Below are positions 52,273-60,586 of a DNA stretch of 64,000 nucleotides, piece by piece; position 1 is the stretch's first letter, and each line of letters starts with the position of its first letter. The notes below the pieces were generated by a model that made no database searches, had not been told where the DNA came from, and saw only the letters and a list, made by a program, of their open reading frames with translations. This DNA is from Paraburkholderia sp. ZP32-5 (GTDB taxonomy: Bacteria > Pseudomonadota > Gammaproteobacteria > Burkholderiales > Burkholderiaceae): the NCBI RefSeq assembly GCF_021390495.1, contig NZ_JAJEJP010000001.1, positions 62,001-126,000 of the forward strand, given 5' to 3'. Made by a program: the position numbers and the translations under genes.

Positions 52273-53400
52273 ATGGACCTGACGGACTTCATTGAGGGCA
52301 ACATTCAGGCCTTGGTCGACGATTGGACTGAATATGCCGTTGCAATTAGCCAGGAGGAAAGTCAACTCTCCGAAGGCCAGTTGCGCAATTCGGCTGCCGA
52401 CATCCTGGCCGCCATCGCGGCGGACATGCGCGAGCCTCAGAACCAGGCGCAGCAGCAGAGCAAGTCGCGCGGCGAAAAATATGTCCCACAATCTAAGTTC
52501 AGTCACGTCGCACGCCTGTACGCAGAGGACCGCCTTTCACACGCGTTCGGTATCAATGATGTCGTCGCGGAGTTTCGCGCCCTGCGCGCCACTGTGCTGC
52601 GCCGCTGGCAGACGACTTCCCCGGGCGGAGCTACGGCGTTTCAGCAGATGATCCGGTTCAACGAGGCGATTGACCAGGTGCTTGCAGAGTCGGTATGGCA
52701 CTATGCGCAGCGTACGGAACGCATCCGGGACCTTTTTGCCGGCGTGCTTGCGCACGACCTCCGGTCGCCGCTTGGAGCGATATTGAATTCCGCCGAAGTG
52801 CTGCTGCGCGACGAAGGCCTCGCTCCAGCCAGTATAAGGGCACTCGCATTCATACAGCGCGGCACGATGCGCATGAGACAGATGATTGAGGACCTGCTGA
52901 TTTTTACGCGCGCTCGTCTGGGCGACACACTGCCGGTAGGTTTCAGCCCTCAGGACATGGAGCGCATCTGTCGCGACGCGGTGGATGAAGTGTGCGCGTC
53001 CTATCCGGACGCACTCATCGAGCTGCGTCTTGAGGGGGATCTCCGGGGTCGATGGGACGGCGGCCGGTTCGGACAGTTGTTAGTCAATCTACTGGTAAAC
53101 GCGGTCCGCTATGGTTCGGGGCAGATTGTCGTCGAAGCCCGTGCTCACGATGGACAGGTCACCGTGGTCGTCGCCAACGAAGGCAATCCGATACCGGAGC
53201 GCGCACTCCCCACGCTGTTCGATCCGCTAACGAGGGCGACCACGCCCGACCGGAGCGGAATGGCCGCGGGCATGGGTCTGGGCCTTTACATTTGCCGCTG
53301 TATTGCCTCTGCGCATCAGGGAACGATAAGCGTTGAATCGTCGGAACGTGGTACCCGCTTTACCGTGCAGATACCGGCTTCGCCTTCGCTGTCCATCTGA
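52273..53400 (+). CDS. Orphan sensor histidine kinase
   Basis: A 375-residue cytosolic kinase with no membrane helix. The N-terminal region (MDLTDFIEGNIQALVDDWTEYA) resembles the helical RsbRD-type sensor. The H-box is LAHDLRSPLGAILNSAEVL (His near residue 164), followed by the ATP-binding domain: the N-box NLLVNAVRYGSG, then GMGLGLYICRCIASAHQG. It would autophosphorylate and pass phosphate to a response regulator, but none is adjacent. ATG 52273 has GGAGG seven bases upstream. Signal and target unknown. Alone in a gene-poor area, it may depend on a distant partner. Confidence 0.85.
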   Translation: MDLTDFIEGNIQALVDDWTEYAVAISQEESQLSEGQLRNSAADILAAIAADMREPQNQAQQQSKSRGEKYVPQSKFSHVARLYAEDRLSHAFGINDVVAEFRALRATVLRRWQTTSPGGATAFQQMIRFNEAIDQVLAESVWHYAQRTERIRDLFAGVLAHDLRSPLGAILNSAEVLLRDEGLAPASIRALAFIQRGTMRMRQMIEDLLIFTRARLGDTLPVGFSPQDMERICRDAVDEVCASYPDALIELRLEGDLRGRWDGGRFGQLLVNLLVNAVRYGSGQIVVEARAHDGQVTVVVANEGNPIPERALPTLFDPLTRATTPDRSGMAAGMGLGLYICRCIASAHQGTISVESSERGTRFTVQIPASPSLSI

Positions 53401-53714
53401 ATGCGCTGGACAGCGCCCGAGCAGATGACCGTTGACAATAGAGACCGGACGTTTGATTACGGATAAATCGACAGGCAGATTCGTGTCGTCAACACTCATC
53501 CGACCTTCGCACCAGCGGTCATTCATCACCCGGGAATTGCGGGTAATTGCGAACGGCGGCTATGGCCGATTTACGGTCGTCGAGAGGCGAAACTGGCTCA
53601 CTTTGTTAATAGCAGTTGAACCTCTGACGTCGAGACCGACAGCATAGCGGCGCATATGTTTTTTTCATGAAGTGGCGGTCCGATAAGAAGTTGCCGCTGC
53701 CTCAGCCTGAAGAC
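53401..53714. other. Non-coding stretch
   Basis: No supported gene. It lies between the histidine kinase stop and the terminator of the leftward lipoprotein. Open frames are short and without family features. Confidence 0.4.
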
Positions 53715-53772
53715 AAAAAAATGGTGCTACACACACAGCAGTGCGACGGAAGTCGCACTGCTGTGTGTCACC
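53715..53772 (-). terminator. Strong hairpin terminator of the 54-kb lipoprotein gene
   Basis: A 17-bp perfect stem (53731-53747 with 53752-53768) with a GGAA-type loop is extended by GGTG/CACC at its base. On the minus strand it is followed by ATTTTTTT. It is about 150 bases past the lipoprotein stop. Confidence 0.75.
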
Positions 53773-53926
53773 GCGTGGCAAATGTGGCCGCAACGCGGCT
53801 TCTGGAAACTGTTCAGCTTTTCGCGGCCTTAAACTTAGAAGCCCGATTCCTAAATGATTGCGAGCGGGCGGGGGAGCGGCCGAGCACGTCTGTGTCCCTG
53901 TACGGGACGTGGTAACGTTCCAGCGA

Positions 53927-54661
53927 CTATCGTGCTTCTTGCCAGCCGTTGTCAGTCTTCACCATCGAAATGGTTTCCTTCCACTGAGTTTCATTGCCAT
54001 TAGTGAGACCGTCGGGTAGATGTATTTTCGCGAATGCTTCATTGAGCATCTTGTAACCAATACCCGAGCAAGCGCCGCTGATCTCCTGCGCATACGGAAG
54101 CATTATCTTGTCTTGACGCACTATTTCTTCAGCTTCCGAGTATGTTTGAGCCATATCGCCGCCGTTCAGACCACTCGAATTCTGACGGTCATACTGCTCA
54201 CGCGCGCCATTTACACCTAGTTCTACGGTGTAGGTGACTTTGGTCGGATCTGCGGGATCATGCGTGGCGATGCTGTTATCCGGGTCATGCTGATGCGCTT
54301 GCGCGTAAGCCTCTTCGTTCGCCTTGAAATCTTCCCGCGCCTTATCGTAAGCCGCCTTGGAATCAGCCAGCTTGGAGAAATCAGCTTTGACCTTATCAGC
54401 TTGCGCCTTCATGCCGTCGGTTGGATTGAGCTTGAGAGTGTACTTGACTTCGACTCGATAATCGTTATCGTCGATCGGAGTGCCATTAGTCTTGCTGGCA
54501 TCTTGTACTTTAATGTACTCACAATCGCCGATACGTGCTTCGATAGCTTTCCGTGCGTCGCTTTCTGATGGAGCGCTATGTCCGCAGGCGGTAAGTCCTG
54601 CGGACAGAAGGGTATATAGCGCGATATGTCTGAACGGTATCGTGTTGCGCGTGATTTTCAT
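53927..54661 (-). CDS. Lipoprotein, paralogue of the 7-kb lipoprotein
   Basis: A 244-residue lipoprotein: signal peptide with lipobox LTAC (Cys 26), then GHSAPSESDARKAIE. The middle is long, helical and probably coiled coil (MKAQADKVKADFSKLADSKAAYDKAREDF). The end is ISMVKTDNGWQEAR. The start and end match the protein at 7132-7761 while the centre is longer, so it is a diverged paralogue. Function unknown; anchored in the envelope by the lipid. ATG 54661 is at the end of a T-rich leader. A heptanucleotide repeat array begins about 105 bases upstream of the start. Confidence 0.8.
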   Translation of the reverse strand: MKITRNTIPFRHIALYTLLSAGLTACGHSAPSESDARKAIEARIGDCEYIKVQDASKTNGTPIDDNDYRVEVKYTLKLNPTDGMKAQADKVKADFSKLADSKAAYDKAREDFKANEEAYAQAHQHDPDNSIATHDPADPTKVTYTVELGVNGAREQYDRQNSSGLNGGDMAQTYSEAEEIVRQDKIMLPYAQEISGACSGIGYKMLNEAFAKIHLPDGLTNGNETQWKETISMVKTDNGWQEAR

Positions 54662-54766
54662 GTTTGTGTCTTTCTCTTTAAGTAACGGCTGGTGTTATTG
54701 AGGTTTCGTATTGAACATGCACGACTTCGTGCCTCAGGCGTCCACTGCGCAGCTACCTTTGTGCTG

Positions 54767-54850
54767 AGGAAGCAGGAAGCAGGAGGCAGGAGGCAGGAAG
54801 CAGGAAGCAGGAGGCAGGAAGCAGGAAGCAGGAAGCAGGAAGCAGGAAGC
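54767..54850. repeat. Heptanucleotide tandem repeat, 12 copies of AGGARGC
   Basis: Twelve consecutive heptamers (nine AGGAAGC and three AGGAGGC), followed by a degenerate ATGAGGC. It is located about 105 bases upstream of the lipoprotein start, on the other strand relative to it. Copy number is likely to be unstable by slippage. The length of 7 leaves all reading frames open, which generates spurious Cys/Pro-rich open frames. Confidence 0.95.
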
Positions 54851-55276
54851 ATGAGGCGTGGGCGTCTTGCGGATTCGTGGGAACGGTGCGACAGCGTGTG
54901 GGGCATCCCGCATCAGATAGCCATCCGGGTCGCGGGGAATTGTCTGGCCCGTTGAGCATCTGTACCGGGTAGTCGCGCGCCATTGACTCAGCCACTGATC
55001 TGTCGTTGGGTGCGTGATGTTGTGCATCACGTCGGCAATGCCCGTCGTGCCGCCTACTCGGTCCTCCAAACCCCTTTCAAATCTGAATTTCATTTTTTGT
55101 CTATTTGCTTGTTGATTCCATGGCCGGTGTGACGGACAAACGGCCAACCGAGTTGGTCGCGATCAAGGCTGCTTTCGGTTTGAAAAGTAGGTCTGCGGTC
55201 AATCACATGACTAGTGTGAATCGCTCAAACACGTGACTGAGAATCGCGGCTGGGCAGTTCCTCATTAGCGACCGAA
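54851..55276. other. Non-coding stretch before the XRE gene
   Basis: There are no open frames with support, apart from shadows created by the heptamer array. It includes the region before the XRE operator. I see nothing else. Confidence 0.4.
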
Positions 55277-55295
55277 TACTACCAAATAGGTAGTA
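55277..55295. promoter_or_regulatory. Operator palindrome at XRE promoter
   Basis: TACTACC and GGTAGTA are perfect 7-bp inverted arms around AAATA, about 55 bases before the XRE start. The right arm overlaps a plausible -10 (TAGTATAT). This fits autorepression by the downstream XRE protein. Confidence 0.7.
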
Positions 55296-55348
55296 TATGA
55301 CGTGAGCTAAACCAGGAGGATTTTTGCTTTCAGTTTTGGAAGCGGAAG

Positions 55349-55651
55349 ATGCCCGTCCTTGCTCAACGGCTCAAGGAAGCTCGCCAACGCTCGGGACTTT
55401 CCCAAGAGAAACTAGGGATTGAAGCGGGCTTGGACCCCATGTCTGCCAGCACGAGGATGAACCGTTATGAATTGGGAAAGCGCGTGCCCGACTTGGAACT
55501 GGTAGAGCGAATCGCGTCGGTATTAGATATTCCCGCAGCGTTCTTTTATGCGACTGATGCTTCCGAAGCGGATCTGTTGCTGAAATTTCATCGACTGCGC
55601 AAAGGTCAAAGAGAGAGGGTTCTAAGTTTTGTGGATGAACTCCTCCGTTGA
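55349..55651 (+). CDS. XRE-family transcriptional regulator
   Basis: A 100-residue regulator with a helix-turn-helix at about residues 5-60: LAQRLKEARQRSGLSQEKLG, then SASTRMNRYELGKRVPDLELVERIASVLDI. The C-terminal helix is short. It is typical of regulators at the edge of integrative elements. It presumably binds the TACTACC palindrome upstream. ATG 55349 is at the end of a purine-rich leader (GAAGCGGAAG). Confidence 0.85.
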   Translation: MPVLAQRLKEARQRSGLSQEKLGIEAGLDPMSASTRMNRYELGKRVPDLELVERIASVLDIPAAFFYATDASEADLLLKFHRLRKGQRERVLSFVDELLR

Positions 55652-55722
55652 GTCAATTGACGGAGTATGGCCACTGCACGGTTTTTTTCGGCAGCATCCC
55701 GAGACAACAGAGTCTGGCGCAT

Positions 55723-55941
55723 TCAGACTTTGCCTCCAGCTTTCCGATTGCGAATACGGCTGCCGCTTGCCCGTTGATGCTCGGCAAGGATGGCAGCATG
55801 AACACGTGCCGCGTAGATTTCAGCCTGCGTCAGCGTCTCGGGTTGTTCGATGAGGACAGCAAGATGCTCGAGTGAGGGTGTACTTGTTATCTGGAGCGAG
55901 CCGTCCGGAATATCCTCAATGGTGATAACGTATTTGCTCAT
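55723..55941 (-). CDS. Small protein of unknown function
   Basis: A 72-residue protein: MSKYVITIEDIPDGSLQITST, then PSLEHLAVLIEQPETLTQAEIYAARVHAAILA and a basic tail. Helical, soluble, no known motif. It is convergent with the XRE gene by 70 bases. Typical of element accessory genes. Whether it is expressed is not shown by any clear ribosome-binding site. Confidence 0.5.
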   Translation of the reverse strand: MSKYVITIEDIPDGSLQITSTPSLEHLAVLIEQPETLTQAEIYAARVHAAILAEHQRASGSRIRNRKAGGKV

Positions 55942-56042
55942 GGTTGTGGGCTTTGCATCGATTGCTGGTAGGCAATGGTTGATCGATCGGTTGAGCTGGT
56001 AAGGGCGTCCGTGCGGATGCTTGTTTTGAGTTCGTCACGCTA

Positions 56043-56465
56043 TTACTTCTCTTGGGAGGGGGCGACCGAGGTGCCGGCCGTCGCTCGAGACGTATCCACT
56101 TCGCGTACCGCCTGTTTAGCCATGACGGGTGTTTTGGCATCCAATGCCGTTGAACAGGTGCGGTAAATCGCTGGACCCAGCACGCCAGTGCGCTTAAGGG
56201 CGCTCAACCGCTCGCGACGGATCTGAGTGGAAAAGGTCGAGTTGCCGACAATGACCCATGCCGACTGGATCAATTCGCGTCGTGCAGCGCCGCGTCGGCT
56301 CATGTACATCATTCCAGCTAGCGGTCCGGCACACACCGATATGGCGATCCACTCGACACGTGTCAAGGCGACGCTTTGGGCGCCGAGTTGGTGCATGTCG
56401 AATGCAATGGCACATGCCGTGATGACGACGCAAGCCGCCCATATCAATTGAACTGCGAGAAACAT
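56043..56465 (-). CDS. Membrane protein of unknown function
   Basis: A 140-residue protein. Two N-terminal membrane helices (MFLAVQLIWAACVVITACAIAF and WIAISVCAGPLAGMMYM) are followed by a basic region (SRRGAARREL) and a polar, mostly helical tail. It starts from ATG 56465 after an AGGTGTTTC leader with GGAGG. It is divergent from the XRE gene at 56533 and shares its promoter gap. No family recognised. Confidence 0.6.
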   Translation of the reverse strand: MFLAVQLIWAACVVITACAIAFDMHQLGAQSVALTRVEWIAISVCAGPLAGMMYMSRRGAARRELIQSAWVIVGNSTFSTQIRRERLSALKRTGVLGPAIYRTCSTALDAKTPVMAKQAVREVDTSRATAGTSVAPSQEK

Positions 56466-56499
56466 GAAACACCTCCTCGCCTATATCGTATCCGTATCT

Positions 56500-56530
56500 G
56501 GAATATTCCGCATCTGTATTTAGAATTCTA
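56500..56530. promoter_or_regulatory. Two operator-like palindromes in the divergent promoter
   Basis: GGAATATTCC (56500-56509) and TAGAATTCTA (56521-56530) are perfect 10-bp palindromes, 11 bases apart. They lie in the 67-base gap between the divergent membrane gene and XRE gene. The second touches the XRE start codon, where no ribosome-binding site is seen, so the protein could repress its own translation start region and promoter. Confidence 0.6.
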
Positions 56531-56532
56531 GA

Positions 56533-56790
56533 ATGACTCATCCGATCCATGACTCCCGCTACCAGCGCATTGCCACGCTGCTCGGCGAACTCCGAAAGCA
56601 ACACGGCCTGCTGCAACAGGACGTTGCAAATCGGCTCGGACGACCGCAGGGCTTTGTGTCGAAAGTCGAAAGCGGCGCCCGCCGTATCGATCTGGTTGAA
56701 CTGCTGGATTTTCTCCGGGCGCTGGAGTCCGATCCCCACGCGTTTATTGATGAGTTACTGAATCAGCCGATTTCTTCGTTGCCGCGCTAG
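56533..56790 (+). CDS. XRE-family regulator (short)
   Basis: An 85-residue protein, essentially a single helix-turn-helix domain: YQRIATLLGELRKQHGLLQQ, then DVANRLGRPQGFVSKVESGARRIDLVELLDFLRALE. It probably represses its own gene and the divergent membrane protein gene. ATG 56533 follows directly on palindromic operators and lacks an obvious ribosome-binding site, so translation may be leaderless or weak. Confidence 0.82.
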   Translation: MTHPIHDSRYQRIATLLGELRKQHGLLQQDVANRLGRPQGFVSKVESGARRIDLVELLDFLRALESDPHAFIDELLNQPISSLPR

Positions 56791-57054
56791 TGTTTAGTAC
56801 CGTTCTGGTAGATGGAGCGTGGTAGAGGACCGATCCCATTCCGCGATGATCAAGATGGTCTGCCCATTCAGGAGCAGATCATTGGAAAATTGCCGTAGCC
56901 CGGGTTCGAGTGGCAGGTCGTTCTGACGGCGATCAGCAGCACTGAGGCTGCCCAAGTCGCAGCGAAGGTGAACGGGCGAGCACGGGATGCGTGCCCGCCC
57001 TGATGCGAAACCCGCGAAGTGAAGAGAAAAGACCGGGCGCAGGACGCGTTCGGG

Positions 57055-57452
57055 TCACGGTCGGGTTTTCAGAAGCCGGCGGCATAGTGCAGAAGCGTGC
57101 GCCTGTGAACAGCCAAGATGGCGCCGGATCCCGGCGACGGTCAGTCTTACCTGACCTGCACTGATATCACTGGCGAGCCTAGTCACGTCGTTATCAAAGG
57201 TTGCCAGAGGCAGGCGGTGACCATGTACGCGCCCCACAGCACACGACCCATGACTCGGACTGCAACCGGTGAACCGCGGTTGATTACGGGCAGCAGGTGC
57301 GCGCTCACGATCAGTGCCGCACCCATCGCGATCCAGACGACATGCTCGGCGAATGAGCCGCCGCGCCGCCAGCCAGCAATTGTCGAAAGGCATACTGCCG
57401 TCCCGGTCGTGGCCGCCGCCGCTGCGACCACCCATCGTTGTGCCGCGCTCAA
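57055..57452 (-). pseudogene. Small membrane protein with an apparent frameshift
   Basis: A TTG start at 57452 overlaps the previous stop (TTGA). It encodes MSAAQRWVVAAAAATTGTAV, then FAEHVVWIAMGAALIVSAHLLPVI and LWGAYMVTACLWQPLITT with a stop at 57183. In a shifted phase the reading continues as VTRLASDISAGQVRLTVAG, then IRRHLGCSQAHASALCRRLLKTRP to 57055, a coding-like C-terminus with an HTH-like look. A single indel near 57190 may have split a membrane protein; alternatively the first part ends naturally. No family is assigned. Confidence 0.5.
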
Positions 57453-58411
57453 GCGCTCGCCCCGCCCAGCAGCACCGCCTTGCGCTCGAGCTTCTGGCGC
57501 AGCGTCGGCGATCCGTTAGCGGGAGCAACCGTTGCCCCGCCAGTCGCATCGGTGCCTCCACTGACATTGGCAGCGGAACCGGAGCCGGAACCAACGTCGC
57601 CATCTCGCCCGACATCAGGATGGAGCTCGTCGACAACTGCGCTGCCGTCCTCGGCACTGTCCTCGAATGCGCCATTTGCAAATCCTGCACGCGCTGCCGC
57701 ATCAAGCGCCGCCTGATCGAATCCCGCTGTGCGCCGCTTCCCGTCGAGTTCACGGGCTTGCGCGATTGCCTGTTCAAGCGTACTGTCCGTCCGGACACTG
57801 AGATCGACGTAATAGATCGCGCCTCTGTAGCTCTGCGTGGTGGACTTGCCGCGCAGCTTCAGTTCCAGTGGCAGACACGCAAGCAGGTTGCCCGATACCG
57901 CGCTGAAGTAATGCAGGCGTGCGGCCAGTGTCCTGATCGAGTTGTAGGACGTCGTTCTGAAGATGAAACTGCCCAGTTCGTCCTCATCACCGATGGTGAC
58001 ATTGAGGCGCCCGTACGGCTTGCAGTTGCGGGCTTGTCCGAACGCACAACCGTCGGGCGACGGGCAGGGCAGCTCTTCAATACCGCTCTCGCACACGCGT
58101 TTACACGTTGCGCCATTGCCGACGCACATTGGGCGCCCCGTATCTCGATCGAACAGCGAATACTCGGCCCGCAGATTGAGGTCGGGATCGTTGAAGAGAA
58201 ATCGCACAGGAATCGCGCGTAGCTTGCCGGTAGCGGCCTTGCGCAGCGATTCGTTCAGCGGATGTAGTATCCATTCGCCTCGCTGCTGGATCTGGGTTGT
58301 GACTGTAAATTGATCGTCTTTCTCGGGCAGGCGTTTGCCGTTCTTCTCGACGATGCGGCCGATGGAAATCCTCCCGATAACGGGTGGAGTGATGCTCAAG
58401 CCTTTTAACAT
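57449..58411 (-). CDS. Recombination directionality factor-like protein
   Basis: A 320-residue protein: MLKGLSITPPVIGRISIGRI, then NGKRLPEKDDQFTVTTQIQQ and RGEWILHPLNESLR. This matches the Gp3-like family annotated as phage recombination directionality factors or hydrolase/metal-binding proteins. A Cys cluster (CVGNGATCKRVC...CPSPDGCAFGQARNC, residues about 95-130) probably binds zinc. The C-terminal 90 residues are Gly/Ser/Ala-rich and disordered. In integrative elements it accompanies YqaJ and DUF932 genes, as here. Whether it controls excision is unproven. Its stop overlaps the next TTG start. Confidence 0.75.
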   Translation of the reverse strand: MLKGLSITPPVIGRISIGRIVEKNGKRLPEKDDQFTVTTQIQQRGEWILHPLNESLRKAATGKLRAIPVRFLFNDPDLNLRAEYSLFDRDTGRPMCVGNGATCKRVCESGIEELPCPSPDGCAFGQARNCKPYGRLNVTIGDEDELGSFIFRTTSYNSIRTLAARLHYFSAVSGNLLACLPLELKLRGKSTTQSYRGAIYYVDLSVRTDSTLEQAIAQARELDGKRRTAGFDQAALDAAARAGFANGAFEDSAEDGSAVVDELHPDVGRDGDVGSGSGSAANVSGGTDATGGATVAPANGSPTLRQKLERKAVLLGGASA

Positions 58412-58460
58412 GGACTTCTCCTGTACATAGACGGAGGGGGAACAGCAAGATCAGCGGAAT

Positions 58461-59456
58461 TCAGCTGTTCACTAGAAAGCGGCGCGAACCGGGCTTCGTG
58501 ACGGCGTACTGTGCGGCGAGTCCGGGGTGATCGGCCAGCAGCCGCGGCAGGTCAACGCTGGCACTGTCCTGGCTACGTTTGAATGACACTGATCCAGTTT
58601 CAAACGTAGCCCGATCAGCTTCGCCCATCGCCTGCTGGATTGTCTGTTTGAGCTTCGCTTCGATGGCCTGGCGACCTTCTATGTCAGCGCGTACGGCTAC
58701 CAGATCGGAAAACACGGAAGACAGATTGCGATCGTGCGTGAAATCGACCGCGCCTCCTGTGCCCGGATACAGGCAGCGCAACGCGCGATCGGCTGATTCC
58801 GAGCCGTCAGCGACGGGCGGCGTATCGGCTTCGACGTGCCTCCAGAACGCGGCTTCAAGTTCGATCAGGCGGGCGATGAGCTCGTCGTCTCGTTCAATTC
58901 GATGCACCTTGAGCTTCTGGCCGCAGAGCAATACCGCCACGTCGACAGATGACTTGCCCGTAACCGCAAGCTGGTGCTGAACCTGTAACTCCACGTATTC
59001 AGGCACACCGTTGTGCCATAGCCGTGCTCCAAACTCACCCGCTGTCTTGCATTCAAGCAGTTGCACGTCTCGACGGCCCACGACTTCGCGATCTACGTTG
59101 GCCAGCATGAACGGTATCGTTGGATGCTGAAGTATCGCGTTGACCCGTCGCACCCGGTTGCCGGTCTGCTTCGTGTAAGACGCCGCAACGATGGGCTCGA
59201 GCAGGGTGCCCCAATACACCGGCTCCGCCGTATCCCCCGGATCAGGTTTTGGCAGACCCTCATCTCGGCCCGTCTTGATGAGCCACAGTTCCAGTGGACT
59301 CATGTACGGTGAAAGCCCCACAGCAGCGGCTGCATCGGAGCCGCCGATGCCATTCTTTCTTACCGATAGCCAGTCTTCGTGTGAAAGCGATTTCGTATCG
59401 ACGAGTCGCAATGCAGGCCGAGATCGACTGCGCCCGACTGATTCAGGCAAAGGCAT
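58461..59456 (-). CDS. YqaJ-family exonuclease/recombinase
   Basis: A 331-residue nuclease of the PD-(D/E)xK superfamily. GIGGSDAAAAVGLSPYMSPLELW (residues about 37-60), GTLLEPIVAASY, then ANVDREVVGRRDVQLLECKTAG (with the D and ExK residues at about 120-138) and PEYVELQVQHQLAV match YqaJ/lambda-exonuclease-like proteins. These process ends for single-strand annealing. The start ATG 59456 has GGAGG before it. Upstream a GC hairpin and pyrimidine tract are seen. The operon with DUF932 and the RDF-like protein is common in integrative elements. Confidence 0.88.
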   Translation of the reverse strand: MPLPESVGRSRSRPALRLVDTKSLSHEDWLSVRKNGIGGSDAAAAVGLSPYMSPLELWLIKTGRDEGLPKPDPGDTAEPVYWGTLLEPIVAASYTKQTGNRVRRVNAILQHPTIPFMLANVDREVVGRRDVQLLECKTAGEFGARLWHNGVPEYVELQVQHQLAVTGKSSVDVAVLLCGQKLKVHRIERDDELIARLIELEAAFWRHVEADTPPVADGSESADRALRCLYPGTGGAVDFTHDRNLSSVFSDLVAVRADIEGRQAIEAKLKQTIQQAMGEADRATFETGSVSFKRSQDSASVDLPRLLADHPGLAAQYAVTKPGSRRFLVNS

Positions 59457-59479
59457 GTGCAACCTCCAGAAAAGAAGAA

Positions 59480-59508
59480 GGCCCGGCGGGACGTGATCCC
59501 GGCGGGCC
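59480..59508 (-). promoter_or_regulatory. GC-rich hairpin and pyrimidine tract before the YqaJ start
   Basis: On the minus strand an 11-of-12-bp stem is followed by TTCTTCTTTTC and then the GGAGG of the YqaJ gene. It could partly terminate DUF932-gene transcripts or stabilise mRNA ends. A similar GC hairpin precedes the DUF932 start. Confidence 0.55.
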
Positions 59509-59530
59509 GTATGACGTGATGGACACTCGC

Positions 59531-60496
59531 TCAGGCAACTAGCTTCATTGCCTCGTCCCAAGCGCGCTGCTTGATCGCTGCACCGGCGCCGAACCAGGCG
59601 GCGTCGCGCCGGTGATCCTCGCTGCGCGCACGGCGTCGGTGGTCAATGAATTCTGTAATAGCGTTCAGCGCGCCCCAAAGACTGCCACATGCAGATGAGA
59701 GGTCGGCACCCATTCCCAGTCCGGCATACAGCGCTTGTACGGCCCGGATCGCGCTGTCGTTGGTGGCCGGCATCGAGACACTGGAACTGGCTGGATAGGT
59801 CAGCACGCGACGGAAGAACGCCTCGGCCGCTGCATCGTTCACTTTGCGATCTGCCAGAGCTTTCATGCGTACCATGAAGCCGTCCCACGACGAGATTGCG
59901 ATGCCGAGCTGCCGTTTGACGGCCTGCGCGTCGAATCGGGAGCGATGAGGCACCTTCACGCAGCCAGCAGAATCGCCCAGCGCGATCTGTAGCGTGTTGT
60001 TGCAGACGACACGTACCGATGTGAATTGGGCCGTGGTCGCGAGCGTGCCGTCGCAGGCGGTGGCGAGCAGTAGATAGCCGTTCACCTCATCGCGTCCCCT
60101 GAGCGAGACGGACTGGCCGGTACGGGCGAGGGCGAATAGTTTCTTGCCGTCCTTGAGCACGCCGGCCGTCTCCAGCTCGAAGCCGCCGACCTCGGTGAGG
60201 TCACGATAGAACTCCAGGATTTCGCGCGGCTGCACCACCCGATAGCGCGATGACACGACGCTCAGCGGTGCCTTTGTGTCCGAGCGGTACAGCACGCGCT
60301 GTTCGGGAAACGCGTGGATCGAGCCGAAACCGGAACCGGGAGGCGTGGCGACGAAGCGGACGTCGGCCGATTCGATTGTCCAATCCATACCAGCCTGACG
60401 TGCCCAGATTTCGATGGGCTGCTTGGCGGACAGCTGATTACCAAGACCATGCCACGGAGTCTCGCCGCGATAGGCCATCGAGGAAACGAGATGCAT
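59531..60496 (-). CDS. DUF932 family protein
   Basis: A 321-residue protein starting MHLVSSMAYRGETPWHGLG, then AKQPIEIWARQAGMDWTIE and FVATPPGSGF, VVSSRYRVVQPREILEFYRD, FALARTGQSV, ATACDGTLATTAQFTSVRVVCNNTLQIAL. All are hallmarks of DUF932 proteins of phages and integrative elements. Function unknown; possibly involved in DNA processing, given the nearby YqaJ. ATG 60496 follows GGAGG; the frame extends upstream to 60517 without it. Downstream gene is YqaJ, 74 bases away. Confidence 0.88.
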   Translation of the reverse strand: MHLVSSMAYRGETPWHGLGNQLSAKQPIEIWARQAGMDWTIESADVRFVATPPGSGFGSIHAFPEQRVLYRSDTKAPLSVVSSRYRVVQPREILEFYRDLTEVGGFELETAGVLKDGKKLFALARTGQSVSLRGRDEVNGYLLLATACDGTLATTAQFTSVRVVCNNTLQIALGDSAGCVKVPHRSRFDAQAVKRQLGIAISSWDGFMVRMKALADRKVNDAAAEAFFRRVLTYPASSSVSMPATNDSAIRAVQALYAGLGMGADLSSACGSLWGALNAITEFIDHRRRARSEDHRRDAAWFGAGAAIKQRAWDEAMKLVA

Positions 60497-60520
60497 AAAA
60501 CCTCCAGATGAGTGCATAGA

Positions 60521-60539
60521 GCCCGGCGCGCGGCCGGGC
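60521..60539 (-). promoter_or_regulatory. GC hairpin before the DUF932 start
   Basis: GCCCGGC and GCCGGGC form a 7-bp stem with a 5-base loop 24 bases before the start codon on the minus strand, just ahead of CTGGAGGT. Together with the hairpin at 59480 it makes a repeated leader architecture. Confidence 0.45.
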
Positions 60540-60586
60540 GATGAAGAAAAGGGATAACGAGATCGGAAAAGGACGGAATGGGCCGG

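Noticed and set aside
54692..55147. Long Cys/Pro-rich open frames on both strands across 54.7-55.1 kb
   Set aside because: They are produced by the 7-base repeat, which keeps every frame open. There is no start signal and no other coding sign.
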